Positions 12,548 through 23,700 of a DNA stretch of 64,000 nucleotides are shown piece by piece. The position numbers were made by a program, and so were the translations under genes. The stretch comes from Symbiodinium natans (lineage: Eukaryota; Sar; Dinophyceae; Suessiales; Symbiodiniaceae), in the NCBI GenBank assembly GCA_905221605.1, contig CAJNDS010002647.1:65001-129000 (forward strand), given 5' to 3'. The notes below the pieces were generated by a model. It searched no databases and had not been told where the DNA came from. It saw only the letters and a list, made by a program, of their open reading frames with translations. Each line of letters opens with the position of its first letter. Positions within the stretch are counted from its first letter, which is position 1.

Positions 12548-14344
12548 TCACCCATCCGTATCAGAGCTGTCCCCGTAGGGAACACAGCTCGAGTTCTGCA
12601 CTATCTCCTGCAGTCGGGATATGATGAGGTTCCGTCGCTGAGTGGGCACCACCTCCAGACGCATGTAGCGCTTGTCAGTCTCAAGCTGCTCACAGAGGCC
12701 ATGGAAGGCACCTTCTCCTCGCAAGGCTTCTGGATCACGAGCTGCCTTTGTTACAACTTCACTCTGTCGGAGCCACAGGCGGAAGGCCTCTTGGGCCTCC
12801 TGCAGACGGAGGCGTCGCCAAGTTTCCCAGCGGGTCCTCAGTTCGGATTCGGGCACGGGTCGGAGAAGCTCGTCACCATGTTCACCCAGCTTGGCAGCCA
12901 CTGCCTCGACAACAGCAGGAAATGACAGCTGGGGACCTAAGTCGTCAATGTTGGAGCGCAGAAGTGCTGATGAGAAGGTATCTGCTCGTCGTTGCAAGTC
13001 CTCGTCACAGATCCTGTTGAAAATCTCATGCAGGTAGACCTCTTCAACATCTTCGGGAAGCTGGGAGCGTTCCTCCTGAAGCACCACACGAACCTCATCC
13101 CAGGACAGTTCCAGAGGACTGTGAATCTTCCTCTGCAGTAGAGCTCGCACCTCTTGCTCTACCAGATCTCGCCGGCTCCTCTTGCGATGCTCTGCCAGCT
13201 CCTGAACAAGGAGCACCAACGTGCTCCAAAAACAACCTGGGAAGACTACCGTGAACTGTGGGAGGGTGCACATGAGTCCCCATGAAGTACAGCACAACCA
13301 GCATGTACCCAGGATCCAGCAACAAAAAAACAAAACAATGCTCAGCAACCTGGCATCATCTTCTTCATCTGCTTTAGATTTTCTTGCAGCTACCCACTTC
13401 ATGTAATGGTCGCGTGACATCTCGTTGTACACGCGCTGGCGAAGAGCCTTTGATGCTAGCGCCTTCCACCGAGGCTGATGCCGCAGAAGCTGTCGTGCAT
13501 GCTCAAAGCTCGGTAGGTCTGTGCCTTCTGCATTTTTGCAAAGCATCTCTTGCAACAAGGCGCGGAAGTCTCTGACGGACCGCTCTTCTGCGATGGCTTT
13601 CTTCTGGGTGATACTCTTAACCAGGGCTTCTATCAGACGAGTTTTGTCTGCCATCGAGGTATTCTGCCAGCTAGGCTCTCCACTAAGATGACTAGCTGAA
13701 ATCTGTGCGATAGCCTCCTCGGCAGTCTTCACTTTGTCCAACATGCCATGGGATTCAGCGGCTGACAGTAGATCCTCGAATGCTTGGCGGTTGTGACGGC
13801 GAGCGCTTGACTCGAGACCTCTTTGTTCAGCGGCCATCCGTTGAAGAACTTTCTGAAATAAAGGCTTCCGCTGTGTCTTGGGAACGGCAATGAAGCGTGG
13901 ATCAGATGCCAGACGTGGCAACCACGTCTCAAAGAGGTCGCCTGAAGGCACCTTTCTGTCTTGCAGCAGTTGCGTGAATTGCTGCACCTTCTGCTGGGCT
14001 CGCTCCTTAGCCGTGAGGATCTGCTTGTCATCTTCAGAGCCAGACTCGCCGGAGCATCCGGAGCTGAAGGAACTCGATACAGAGCAAACTTCGGCCTGCT
14101 TGTCAAGCTTGTGCCGCTGCTGCCGGCTCTCCTCCTCGAACACCTCGGAGGCCTGGGCCTCTTTTTCACCTCTCTTTGCAAGCTCCTTCTCTCCGGTTCC
14201 CCTGGCCGGAATCACACGATCCAGTGGACCAGTTGGAATTGTCCAGCGCGACTCTTTGGTTGCGGGGTTATAGTAATAGGGCACACCATACGGTGATGGA
14301 TGGGCTTCCCACACCTTGACCGAGGCTGGGACAGCATCCTCCAT
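12548..14344 (-). CDS. WW and FF domain protein (TCERG1/PRPF40-like)
   Basis: This is the longest clear coding frame, 598 codons ending in TGA. A WW domain is at residues 10-37 (W12, the tyrosines at 23-25, W34, P37). It is followed by a charged linker (38-110) and about six FF-type helical domains (roughly 113-170, 183-245, 250-315, 383-445, 455-520 and 517-582), the first with the typical FTQLLQD...W...DPRF pattern. Proteins of this build (TCERG1/CA150 and Prp40) bridge splicing factors and RNA polymerase II in the nucleus; which of the two it follows is not certain, since only one WW is present. Residues 330-381 are hydrophobic, rich in Cys and Trp, and unlike any FF helix. They correspond to 13357-13202, a 156-nt GA-AG intron that keeps frame if retained. 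The ATG at 14344 directly precedes the WW domain. Cysteine-rich exons lie on both sides on the same strand. Confidence 0.9.
   Translation of the reverse strand: MEDAVPASVKVWEAHPSPYGVPYYYNPATKESRWTIPTGPLDRVIPARGTGEKELAKRGEKEAQASEVFEEESRQQRHKLDKQAEVCSVSSSFSSGCSGESGSEDDKQILTAKERAQQKVQQFTQLLQDRKVPSGDLFETWLPRLASDPRFIAVPKTQRKPLFQKVLQRMAAEQRGLESSARRHNRQAFEDLLSAAESHGMLDKVKTAEEAIAQISASHLSGEPSWQNTSMADKTRLIEALVKSITQKKAIAEERSVRDFRALLQEMLCKNAEGTDLPSFEHARQLLRHQPRWKALASKALRQRVYNEMSRDHYMKWVAARKSKADEEDDARLLSIVLFFCCWILGTCWLCCTSWGLMCTLPQFTVVFPGCFWSTLVLLVQELAEHRKRSRRDLVEQEVRALLQRKIHSPLELSWDEVRVVLQEERSQLPEDVEEVYLHEIFNRICDEDLQRRADTFSSALLRSNIDDLGPQLSFPAVVEAVAAKLGEHGDELLRPVPESELRTRWETWRRLRLQEAQEAFRLWLRQSEVVTKAARDPEALRGEGAFHGLCEQLETDKRYMRLEVVPTQRRNLIISRLQEIVQNSSCVPYGDSSDTDG
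13202..13357 (-). other. In-frame GA-AG intron inside the WW/FF gene
   Basis: Donor GAT|GATGCC and acceptor TTCAG|GAG give a phase-0 intron of 156 nt. Its removal joins an acidic stretch (ADEED) directly to ELAEHRKRS and leaves a continuous charged helix. Its translation is a run of hydrophobic and aromatic residues foreign to the rest of the protein. A GT donor a few bases away (AG|GTTGCT) would change frame with the same acceptor, so the GA donor is preferred. Confidence 0.7.
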
Positions 14345-15079
14345 TCACGCTACAGATCAGCAAAGGTTAACGTTGAGGTGGAATCTGTGATCATGCGCGT
14401 CTTCTTGAGCCGGCCACATGTAAAGGCCTTTTGCACAGAATCTTCGCACTTCTTCGCATGTTTGGCAGTCCTACAGTGTCCTACAGGATCCAAAGCCACT
14501 CAATGCAGCAACTCATGTTCATTGTGCCTTAAATATCTTGAGCGTGAAAGCAGCTGTGTGGATGTCTGCAGCTGCGCCACTCTTTGGATCCACCGCCATT
14601 CCTTGCCTGAGCTGACGCCGTGACAACCGGCGGCTGGCATGATACAGCTATACAGCTACGCAGCTATGACATGCTCTGAGGATGGCTACTTGGACGCTCT
14701 CCAATCTTCTCTCATTACAAGCGGGGAGGTTAACTCACATCTTCGCGTGTGAAGTCACATCTCCTCAGTGACACACGGCTGCGAACGAAGTCACATCACC
14801 CCGCGCAAAGTCGCATCACAGAGACATATGTTGAAGCCTTTACCCCAATGTGCACGCGCCGCACGCGCATGTTCTGGACACACATGCAAAATACGCACTT
14901 GTCACCGCACGCCTGGGTGGGGAGCACGTTTTGGTCAGCGTGAATGAGATTTCTGCTTGGGGGTGCAAGTGGGTTCTGACCAAGCTTGGAATTCGCGAAT
15001 CCCCAGTGTGCACGCGCCCGAGATACGACTTTACACAAGAAGATACGACTTAACCTACCCGCTTGTACGGCCAGGCTTC

Positions 15080-16020
15080 GACTCATCGCAGGTGTGTGTC
15101 GCGCAGGTTGCCTCGCAACAGAAGCTTTGCTCTTCATCTTTGGGGAAGAGCTTGTCCTTGGACGCAACACATGAACGCATGAAGGCACAGCGTAATTCGT
15201 CGTGGCTGCTAACAGCTGCAATCCAAATTCAGACACAGCGGCTACGTTTGCCTTGACCTTAACGTAGTTCGGCATGCAGGTAACGTTGAAGCAGGTTGGC
15301 GCGCAACATTCCTGGCATGAGCGCTGTCGAATCAGGAGCGAAGCCTCCACTGCGACGACCACAACGACGACCACACAAATGCAACAAACACAACTACCCC
15401 AACCACCACCAACAACCTACAACCACCACAACCACCAACAACCACCAACCACCACACCAAGAATCCTCGGCAACCACCAACAACCACCAAGAACCTTCAG
15501 CAACCACCAAGAACCACCAAGAGCCAACCAGCAACAGCCAGGAACAACCAGAAACAACCAGAAACAACAAGAAACCACAAGAAGCGACAAGCAGCAGCAA
15601 GCAACGACAAGCACCAACGAGCAACAACAGCAACAACAGGAAGCAACAAGACACAACAAGAAACAACATAGTCCACATATGTGTCGGAGTTGCGCACCTC
15701 CCACCCAAAAGATCCACCTGTTTTGCCGGCCTCCGTCGTAATGCCAGCTTCTTGAGACTTCTCGATGGGCACCTTTCACTGACTATCACAACTACATACA
15801 AATACTCTAGGCAAGTTACCTGACCGGGCATCCTCGGCGTTGCGAAGTGCCACTTCTCGTTAAACACATATACAAGCCTTCCGCGTTCCTACTACCCTGC
15901 AGCAGAAGCAGCAGGTAGCAACTGCTTGCCGGACATGGCTTTTGTTTGCAGGACCATATGGCGGCCTTGAAGTGGGCTGGGCAGGAAAAGCCTTTGCACG
16001 TCTTGTCGCAGCATTGCCTT
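15080..16020 (-). CDS. Cysteine-rich repeat protein, upstream exons
   Basis: Three minus-strand modules are visible: QCCDKTCKGFSCPAHF (about 16.02-15.96 kb), QECCAPTCFNVTCMPNY (about 15.33-15.27 kb) and, in another frame, FCCEATCATHTCDESKPG (about 15.13-15.08 kb), the last preceded by CAFMRSC in the same frame. The frame change between the second and third implies an intron. The module is the one seen again below 12.4 kb. It is probably an extracellular disulfide-bonded repeat; no signal peptide or start could be identified. The T-free tract at 15.5-15.67 kb lies in the intron between the first and second module. Confidence 0.5.
15352..15670. repeat. C/A-rich low-complexity tract
   Basis: The plus strand consists of ACAACCACCAA-like and later AACAAGAAACAACC-like units. 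From 15498 to 15668 it contains no T at all (171 nt). Two plus-strand frames and the minus strand are all open across it, giving Q/T/N/P-rich or W/L/V-rich translations, so none is evidence of coding. It separates cysteine-rich module exons. Confidence 0.85.
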
Positions 16021-16639
16021 AGCCAATGCGAGGGCCAGTTTCGGGCGACATGGTCTGACACCAAACTGTTACCGTCGCACGATCTTGCGAAGCACACTCG
16101 CAATCATCGTGCCACGGTGTCTGCCGGGCGGCTCGTTCGAGCTGCCTACATTCCCGGCATATCTGGCGTCGGCAACCTTGTCGTGTGCACAAAAGTAGTG
16201 AAATATCAGTCCGTACCCTTTGGTTCTGCCCAGTGTCGGCTTTGCCACCTCTACCTACATCCGCCACTTGACCGGACTCGCTGCAGCAGCGTCGCGTAGC
16301 CGGCACTGCAGGTCCAGAGGGCGCATGTCTTTACGCCTCAAGGCTTGTAATACCACAACATAATTGAGCTCACTGGCCCAACAGAGCAGCATGGCCAACG
16401 TGGCTCTGCAAGAAATGCAAGTCTGAGGTCGCAACAGCACTGGGGATCGTTGGAGCCTGCGGTCATAACTCTTCTTTTGATGCAGGACTGGGTCAGTTCA
16501 GGCAAGCTGTGTATGCCTTGCAGTTCATGGTGGTCCGTCTTCGGCACCCAGCCGTCGCCTCAAGCTGCTTAACACCGTGACATCACGAAAATGATTCTTC
16601 CAGGTCACTGGCCCAACAACCGCCGGATGCAACGTGGTC

Positions 16640-16695
16640 AAGGTTGTGCAAGAATTGCAAGAGTGTTGCAAGAGTTGCAAGAGTGTTGCAGGTCT
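16640..16695. repeat. TTGCAAGAGT short tandem repeat
   Basis: About four tandem TTGCAAGAGT(GT) units on the plus strand, with similar sequence near 16.41 kb. Confidence 0.7.
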
Positions 16696-16699
16696 GAGG

Positions 16700-19600
16700 T
16701 CACAACTGCAAATGTGTCCTGGGCACTCACCCGCTTCAGAAGACTCGCCCTGCCAGCAGAACATCCCCCCCCCCAGTTGCCAGGCTTTGTGTGGCTTACA
16801 AGAGGTTCCGGGCAGCACGAAGCACTGAAACCTTTAGTAAAGCGCCTTGGCAATTATGTGCAAGGGTCCTGGTCCTACGTAGGCTTCCGCCCCCGCGCGC
16901 CAAACACTCCCAGCAGAACCAAACACGACACATTTCTGACCGCACCTGCTGGCCCTCAAAGCCTCAGATCACCAGTAGGAAAGACAGATACACTGCTCTG
17001 ACTGACACAGTGAGTGTCTTTGTGTGTGTGCGTGCTCTGGTGAGTTGCACATGTTGCAAGAGCGGGCAAAGCTGAAGTCTTATGAAGCGTCAACCAGATA
17101 CTCGTTGTGGCAGTATACTAGTAATGAAAACACATGCAAGAGCAGTACATGCAGTACATGCAGTGCAGCACATGTCATTCTTCTATAAGCTGCACTTTGA
17201 CCTGCCTTTTGCGCAACCAGGTCGCCGCTGGAAGTCAAGAGACTGGCCTTCAAGGCCTGCTTGGCAGCGTGGTCTCAAGCTAAGGATCCCTTTGCTGTAT
17301 ACTGTATATAGGTATATAGGTACCATTTGAAGAAGAGGAATGTTTGGTATGAAGACTCGAACACCCCCAAACCCACTCAGAATGTTCAGAACAACCCGCT
17401 CTCCGCCACCTCCTACGGTTACCATCAGCATCGTACGATGATATTCTAAGATTCTATTCGCGAATACTATCTTTTCCCCGCCTTAAAATTCTCTAGCCGC
17501 TAGCCTTACGAAGACAACTGGCAGCCGCGACCAGTGTGGTAAAAGATGAGCCGTCTTATCACTGCAAGTCTGCAGTGTGGAGGCGCGTGCGCATGGATCA
17601 CCTGACTATTATGGTAGTGCTAGCAGCCTACCACAACAACACTTGCAAGATCTCACAATGGCCTGCGTGGTGCTTGAGAGAACGGCAACAACCGCCGTCA
17701 GCGTAGCCTGAAGCTTCATTAAGCAATACACGGTGCCCTAATTTGGTGCTGATGCTCGCTGGCGCACGCGGACATACATGTGGAGTCCTGAGAGTCGACT
17801 GAGGACGGAGCGCTCTTCATTGACAGAGACATAGCGGAGAGCGGTCTCCCTTCCACAGGGGGCTTGTCAAGGCCAGGTTGCACATGAACAGTTGATAATC
17901 AGTGCGGATCAACCAGAACTGCATGCTGCTGGGTGGAAACTGCGCCGCAAACTGATCATCATACTGTGCCTTGTTGGCTTCGGGTCGGGAAGTCAACGTT
18001 CGACTTGAGCCCAAATGCAAAGGGGCGCAGATGCAAAGGTTGGGAGCTGACGCAAGGAATTGCAAGGCCGAACAAGCTTCGACACATTCCATAAGACAAA
18101 GTGCGCCCGCTTCCAAGCGTGTGCCCTCTCAGCATGTCAGCACGCTCAGCTGTCTAAAATCCGAAACACAACCTTGCGATCGGCCCTGGCCTGGGTTTCT
18201 GGCCTCAGTGGTGGAAGCTGGGCAAACTCTGGTCTGTTATATGAGAGCGTAAGGCTGTAAAGCAGGCAAAGGTTCAACCTCCCCGGGCTCATTTTTGCCT
18301 CCCGACTTGAGCGGCAGTGCCAATGCATAGAATTGGCCATCTTCAAGCAAGCCTCAGAGCAAGCATTTCAGCATTTCAAGCCGGATAATTACCTTGCAAA
18401 AAAATTGAATGGTTCTCTGCCCTCACTGTGCCCTCTCATCCCTCTTTCCTCCACCACAAAGTCTGCATTCGTTTCGGATGTAACATCCGATCGGGAGTGA
18501 TATCTTTTGGCCATGTTTCACCGGCATCGACTGCTGCTTGAGATACTCTTGAGTTTGTGTTTGGGTGGCTCGTTTGGTTAGCTCCACGTCGAGTCGAGGC
18601 TCCGCGAGGTTCTAGCGAAAAACCGGAACCATGCCACCTGGTACAGCAATGGGCCGTGTCAAAGGCGGTTGCAGTTGCGCCAATGCCAGACGGAGGAGCG
18701 GGACCGAGCAGGACTCCTTATTTTCGACGAAGATAGTTCGATGTTCCGGATGGACGAGCTCCCGTCTGTCAGTCGCAGCAGTGGCTGTCGGGAGTGCGTT
18801 CGCCAAAATGGCCAAGGATATCTCACAAGATCGAGGCACAACAAGCCAGAGTAACGAAGACCCACTCGGGTTGCCGCTTTGAATGCAAATGGATGCTTCC
18901 TGACACTGGCATGAATGACCTTGCCATGTGAAACAAAGCCACACCTGCCTCACGTCGTTTCTGCCCAATCTTCGCCCAAAGATATTCATGTAGTCGAAGC
19001 CCTGCTATTTTAGAACAGCTGGCTATCCCACCTCCAGATGCTGATCATGAAGTATTGCAGATGTTATACAGTGATACCGGGTGAGGAGCGACGAGATAGC
19101 GAGCAGTGGTCCTTTCAAAGTTTTCCCGGCGTCGTGGTTTGAGACCGTTCTTCACTTCTCTCCTGTTCTCCCTTCAGTATGCCTTGTTCTTCTACTCGCT
19201 CAGGTCAGGGTTCAAGGCAAACCTGAACGCGCTTGATGGACCGAACAAACATGAACTCGGGACCTCACCTGCCGAAGGCAGGCTTCGTGTCGCACATCTG
19301 CCCTATCAAACCACACGAAAATGCAACTAGCTCACCAACTTCAGGCATGAGTCGTACAGCCTGACCGAACTGCAGACTCTTCACCTTACTGGCAGGGGGA
19401 ATTGCCACACAGTCAACCAGAATCTTCCTTCAGCTTCACTGCTTCCATTTGTCGAGCTGTTTTGTGGCAGCTTGTATGCGTCTTCAGATGAAGCGACTTG
19501 CTTTGAGTATGTGACCCGTGCCGACAAACCTGTCTAGACTTACGTTGCTTAGCTTCGCCTATGTTCTGATCCCGCTGCTCTCGATGCTCAGGGACGCAAG

Positions 19601-20150
19601 CACCGATGGTCTCATAGAAAGTGATGGAGTTGGCTGGCAGTTGCTGTCGCCTCATCTCCTGGATGCATCTGCACTTAGAGGATCTGCCACCCAAGGGCCC
19701 GTGCATCTTGGAGGTTCTTGTAGTTTTTTTAATACACGCCCTGATGCCCTACATTGCCCTACTTCAGTCTGGCCGGCAGCCCTCCGAAACAAAGACTTTC
19801 TTAGACTTTCTTGGTTGTCATCAAGTCATCCTCGAAGAGGCAGAGGGCTTGCCCCCACAGCGTTTCGTCTTCGCAAGCCCTGATGGCCCTGATGACCGCA
19901 CTGAAAGAAATCCTCGGCTGAACAGGTTGCTTGTCCACACCAATCGACTGGGCAACTGACTCTGAGTCTCTCTTCTTCTACCCAGCGAAGAGTGAAGAGG
20001 ACTCCCAGCAAGGGGACCCCGAAGGTGCCGGCCAGCTGATGATCTAGTGGTTCGCTCGGCAATAGCAGTGCTGCATGGAGCATGGCATCCTCTGCCCAGA
20101 GTGCCTTTTGTCACTGAGTGGTCACCAGCACCCTCTCGGGCGCAGGTGCA
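16700..20150. other. No supported gene
   Basis: Open frames of 60-125 codons occur on both strands without recognisable domains. A plus-strand frame near 18.67-18.85 kb (with LLIFDEDSSMFRMDELP) and a minus-strand frame near 19.83-20.08 kb look protein-like, but could not be assigned or given convincing splice sites. This may be spacer between PPR gene A and the cysteine-rich gene. Confidence 0.4.
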
Positions 20151-20415
20151 CTTGGAAGCGGCAGGTCTCTCTCTCTCGCTCTCTCTCTCTTCTTCTTAGT
20201 CTTCTGTGACATGCTGCTTGGTTCGGACCGAGTGAGACTCCTCACTCGGAACTCCCTTTCTAGTGTCTCTCGGGGCTTTATCGGTTCTACTTTTGTTCGT
20301 TTGCTTACAGAACGGGACACTCTTCTCAGCTTCACTTTCGCACGCCGACGACCCGGAACTTCGCGCACCCCTCGGGGCGGCTTCCCTTCGGAGAAAAGGG
20401 GGCAAGCGTGTGGAG

Positions 20416-20416
<1 letters not shown>

Positions 20417-20461
<45 letters not shown>

Positions 20462-20530
20462 AGGGAGAGGGAGAGGGAGAGGGAGAGAGAGAGGGAGAGA
20501 AGGAGAGAAAAAAGAGAGAGAGAGAGACGA
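20417..20530. repeat. (GA)n / (GGGAGA)n repeat
   Basis: A pure GA dinucleotide tract grades into GGGAGA and back. A shorter TC tract is at about 20.165-20.19 kb. Glu/Arg-rich frames through it are artefacts of the repeat. Confidence 0.9.
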
Positions 20531-20777
20531 GAACCCGATTCGCCGTCAAGGCCAAGCTACCCCGTAAGGAGGGTTTTTAACGCGCACACAAGAATCCCCC
20601 GTGAGGGGGGGTTTCAAAGCGCAAAGAGAAGAAGGAGGAGGAGGAGGAGGGACAGAGAGAGCGTGCGCTCGCCGCTCGCACCTGGTCCAAACTTCCCTAC
20701 ATCACTGCCCAATTAATAGGTCGGGAGCGATGACCTGCAACCTCAGGTACCTTTCCAAAATTGCCGGCGTTTCGCCA

Positions 20778-23700
20778 TCAGCCAAGCCTCACATCCGCTT
20801 GGTAGCCACGTTGATGTATGTCGTGCAGGAGCCCCAGCGCGAGCTGCCACTGCCTGCCTGCGTTCGCACTACAGGGAAACTGGGACTACCGCTGGTAGCT
20901 TCGCGAAGTCTGCCAAAGCCCGGGACGAGAACTGCTTCAAAAATCATGACGACTTCTGCCAATTCAGCTGCGGTGCCCTTTTCGCAGGCAGAGATCGCTG
21001 CGTTGCATGTCAAAGTGTTGAGCGGGATGCGATGAGAAGCCAGGTCCTGCCGTGCTGAAGTGGGAGTGAATCGGGGCTTCACCCGAACGACATGAGGCAG
21101 GAGGTAGTGGGCAAGCCATGAAGATTATTGATACAAACAGAAATACATGTATATATATATATATATACCAATTTGTGTGTGCCTTTTTCCCCGCATGACC
21201 CCATGAGAGCGTCCTCCAACAAGCACAGTGCAGCTTGCCATTGGCCGCCTTTCACGCGACGTCCATGCGTGAGTGGTTTCTGAACTCACTGAGTAGCACG
21301 AATCAGCAGTAATTAGGCATGCCTGTGATGGAGACGCTAGATGTAGTTTTGGTATAGGTGCGCTCACTAGTCTTTACACGTATCAGGGTGATTCGTGCTA
21401 GTGCACCTGACGCTCCTGTTCTGCCTGTGCCGAATGCTACACATCTTCGAGCGACCTGTTTGCAGGCAAGAAGTTGCTGACCCGCGGAGCCTTTCTCGCA
21501 CGCCGTGATGGCGGCGCCGAAGGTCACGATGTTTGGTAGCAACTTTGCCAGGCGCAGTTCATCAAGAAGGTGAAGTGCCTGCAGCATGAAGGCCACGCAG
21601 AAGCTTTGATTCAAGGCGAGCGAGATTTGGGGAGAGGGGGAGGGGGGGGAGGAGGGGGAGGGGGGGGGGGCGGAGGGCCAAGTCAAAGATCAACATGATC
21701 TCAGCACACATCATGCTGTTTCATCACATCACGCATCAGGTCAGATTAAATGACCTAACAACATGGGTTGCGGTCGCCCGCAAGTAATCTGGCGTCCACT
21801 AGCATTTCAATCGTTCAGGATCCTGCGCTTTTGTTCCAGGAATCGGGTGCATGCATGTGGCCGCCACGTCGCAAAGCAAATTAACGGCAGCTTATCAAGA
21901 TTTGACAAATTTGATACCGCCACTTACTAGTTCTAAGCAGCATTCTTGCAGTTGTCATGGGTTGCTTGTGCTACTGCAGTTGAAGGCCAGAGCCAGGGAC
22001 TTGGCAGAGTCGTCCAGAGAACCGTCCGGCGGGGGTTAAGGAAGATAGGGGTTCGTCGGGCAGTGAGTGATGGTCCTGCTCAAATTTGCCCTTTTTTGTC
22101 AAGGCAGGGCTCAGACGTCCCAAAGCTGCGCACGCGCGCACACACACACACGCACTCTGCCTGTTCCCACTGCGGATCCCACCGCTCGCCATCACCGAAG
22201 GCGCTGATTGCCTTGAAGCCACGCGTCACGTCCAAGGACTCTCTCTTCGCTGGGAAGATCTGTGCTGGTTGCCCAAAGCAATGCTTCAAGTCTAAATTAT
22301 ACAATTACATGCAATTACTCAATGTCAATTGTGGTGTCTCCGGTAGCCTTCCTTCCCGCAAAATAAATAACGATGCCCGGCTACGGCCGAGTAGGTGTAG
22401 ATGTCTGGTTGCAAGGACCGCTTCGGCAAGAGGTCCAGAAAGGCCAGGGATTGCTCCCACTGGCCTGCTATCCCACAGGCGCTCACAGCTGCGTTGTAGG
22501 CTACCTCAGCTGTTGCTGAAGTGCGATGTCTGCTACGTGCAGTGCTATACTGCTTCCACTGGAGTCTTGCGCGAACGAAGGTTGGTCGGCAGCGGTCTCG
22601 AGTTCCTGCAGACATCTTCCGCCGGGCACTCGCTCCCTATAGCGCTTTCCAGTGGGGTGTAACTTTCGCGCCTTGATACAGTACAATCACTACGCAATAA
22701 AATCTCTTTTCGCTGATTATGAAGCAGCATGGTATATGTTAGAGGGCAAAAGAGGTCTTCTGGGTCAGGTTGTATTGAGATTTTGAAATTTTCAAGCGCC
22801 AAGCTAGCGCGGCTTTGTGATCACCAAGGTGCGACGCGAATTTTGATCACAACCTATATGGTTTGCAAAGCATCGTTGCATGACAAGAGGCGATATTGGC
22901 TTCAAGCCTGGAGCTGCCCACGTCTTCGAGAACTTGCAAAGCATGCGCCCACTGTCCACCTGCTCACCAATCGAGATTTGAGATGGTGCCGCAGCGCTTC
23001 TGCCTACGTTGGGCTTGAGATGCAACGGGGATTCTAGATGATTCCAGCCCCCATGACCTTCTTCACAAGCAGAGATGACGGCACTGAAGGTCACGATGCT
23101 GGCTTCAAGCCTCTGCTCCTGGGGCACGCCGACTGGCCAGAGAGCAATGACATGCCCACATAGGGCTTGAGCTGAAGATATCCCATGCAGTCATCCACTG
23201 CTCTCACGTAATGTCACAACAGGACGGTGAACGATTGCATAGCTCGTTGCTTGGATACCAGTCCTGCAGATCTTGCAGCAAGCCTACGGCCCTTTGCCAT
23301 TCATGTCCTTGTCCAAAGGCACCTTGCATATTTGCACACGAGATCTGGAGAGACAGCAACAAGCACTGTGTGCTTCGGCAAGATTCATGAACCAGCTCAT
23401 GTAGATGTAGGACACCAACGCTGGAAAGTGAAGCACCAGAATGTCATTAAAATTCCAACTTTACGCAGCTTCACGCATGACAAGCTCACTCGTGGCTGCG
23501 ATCTGAGACTTCCGCTGATGACAGCGTTGTAGGTGATGATGGTAGCCTGCATGTTCCATCAAACCGATCATTCAAAGTTAGCGTGCGCTTCATCATCAAG
23601 CACGCCATGGTGCTGAAGCCAAAGGCATGAGTGGATTGTACTCACAATTGAATACAGTCGTTCAAGAACCAGCACCTTACACCTAGTAGCCGACAGCCGG

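Noticed and set aside
13202-13357. A possible transmembrane segment in the WW/FF protein.
   Set aside because: The hydrophobic stretch coincides with a GA-AG intron whose removal restores a continuous charged helix.
15274-15823. Two long plus-strand Q/T/N/P-rich ORFs and matching minus-strand hydrophobic ORFs.
   Set aside because: All frames are open because the C/A-rich tract lacks stop codons; there is no anchored exon.
20263-20716. Glu/Arg-rich ORFs on the plus strand.
   Set aside because: They are translations of the GA and GGGAGA repeats.
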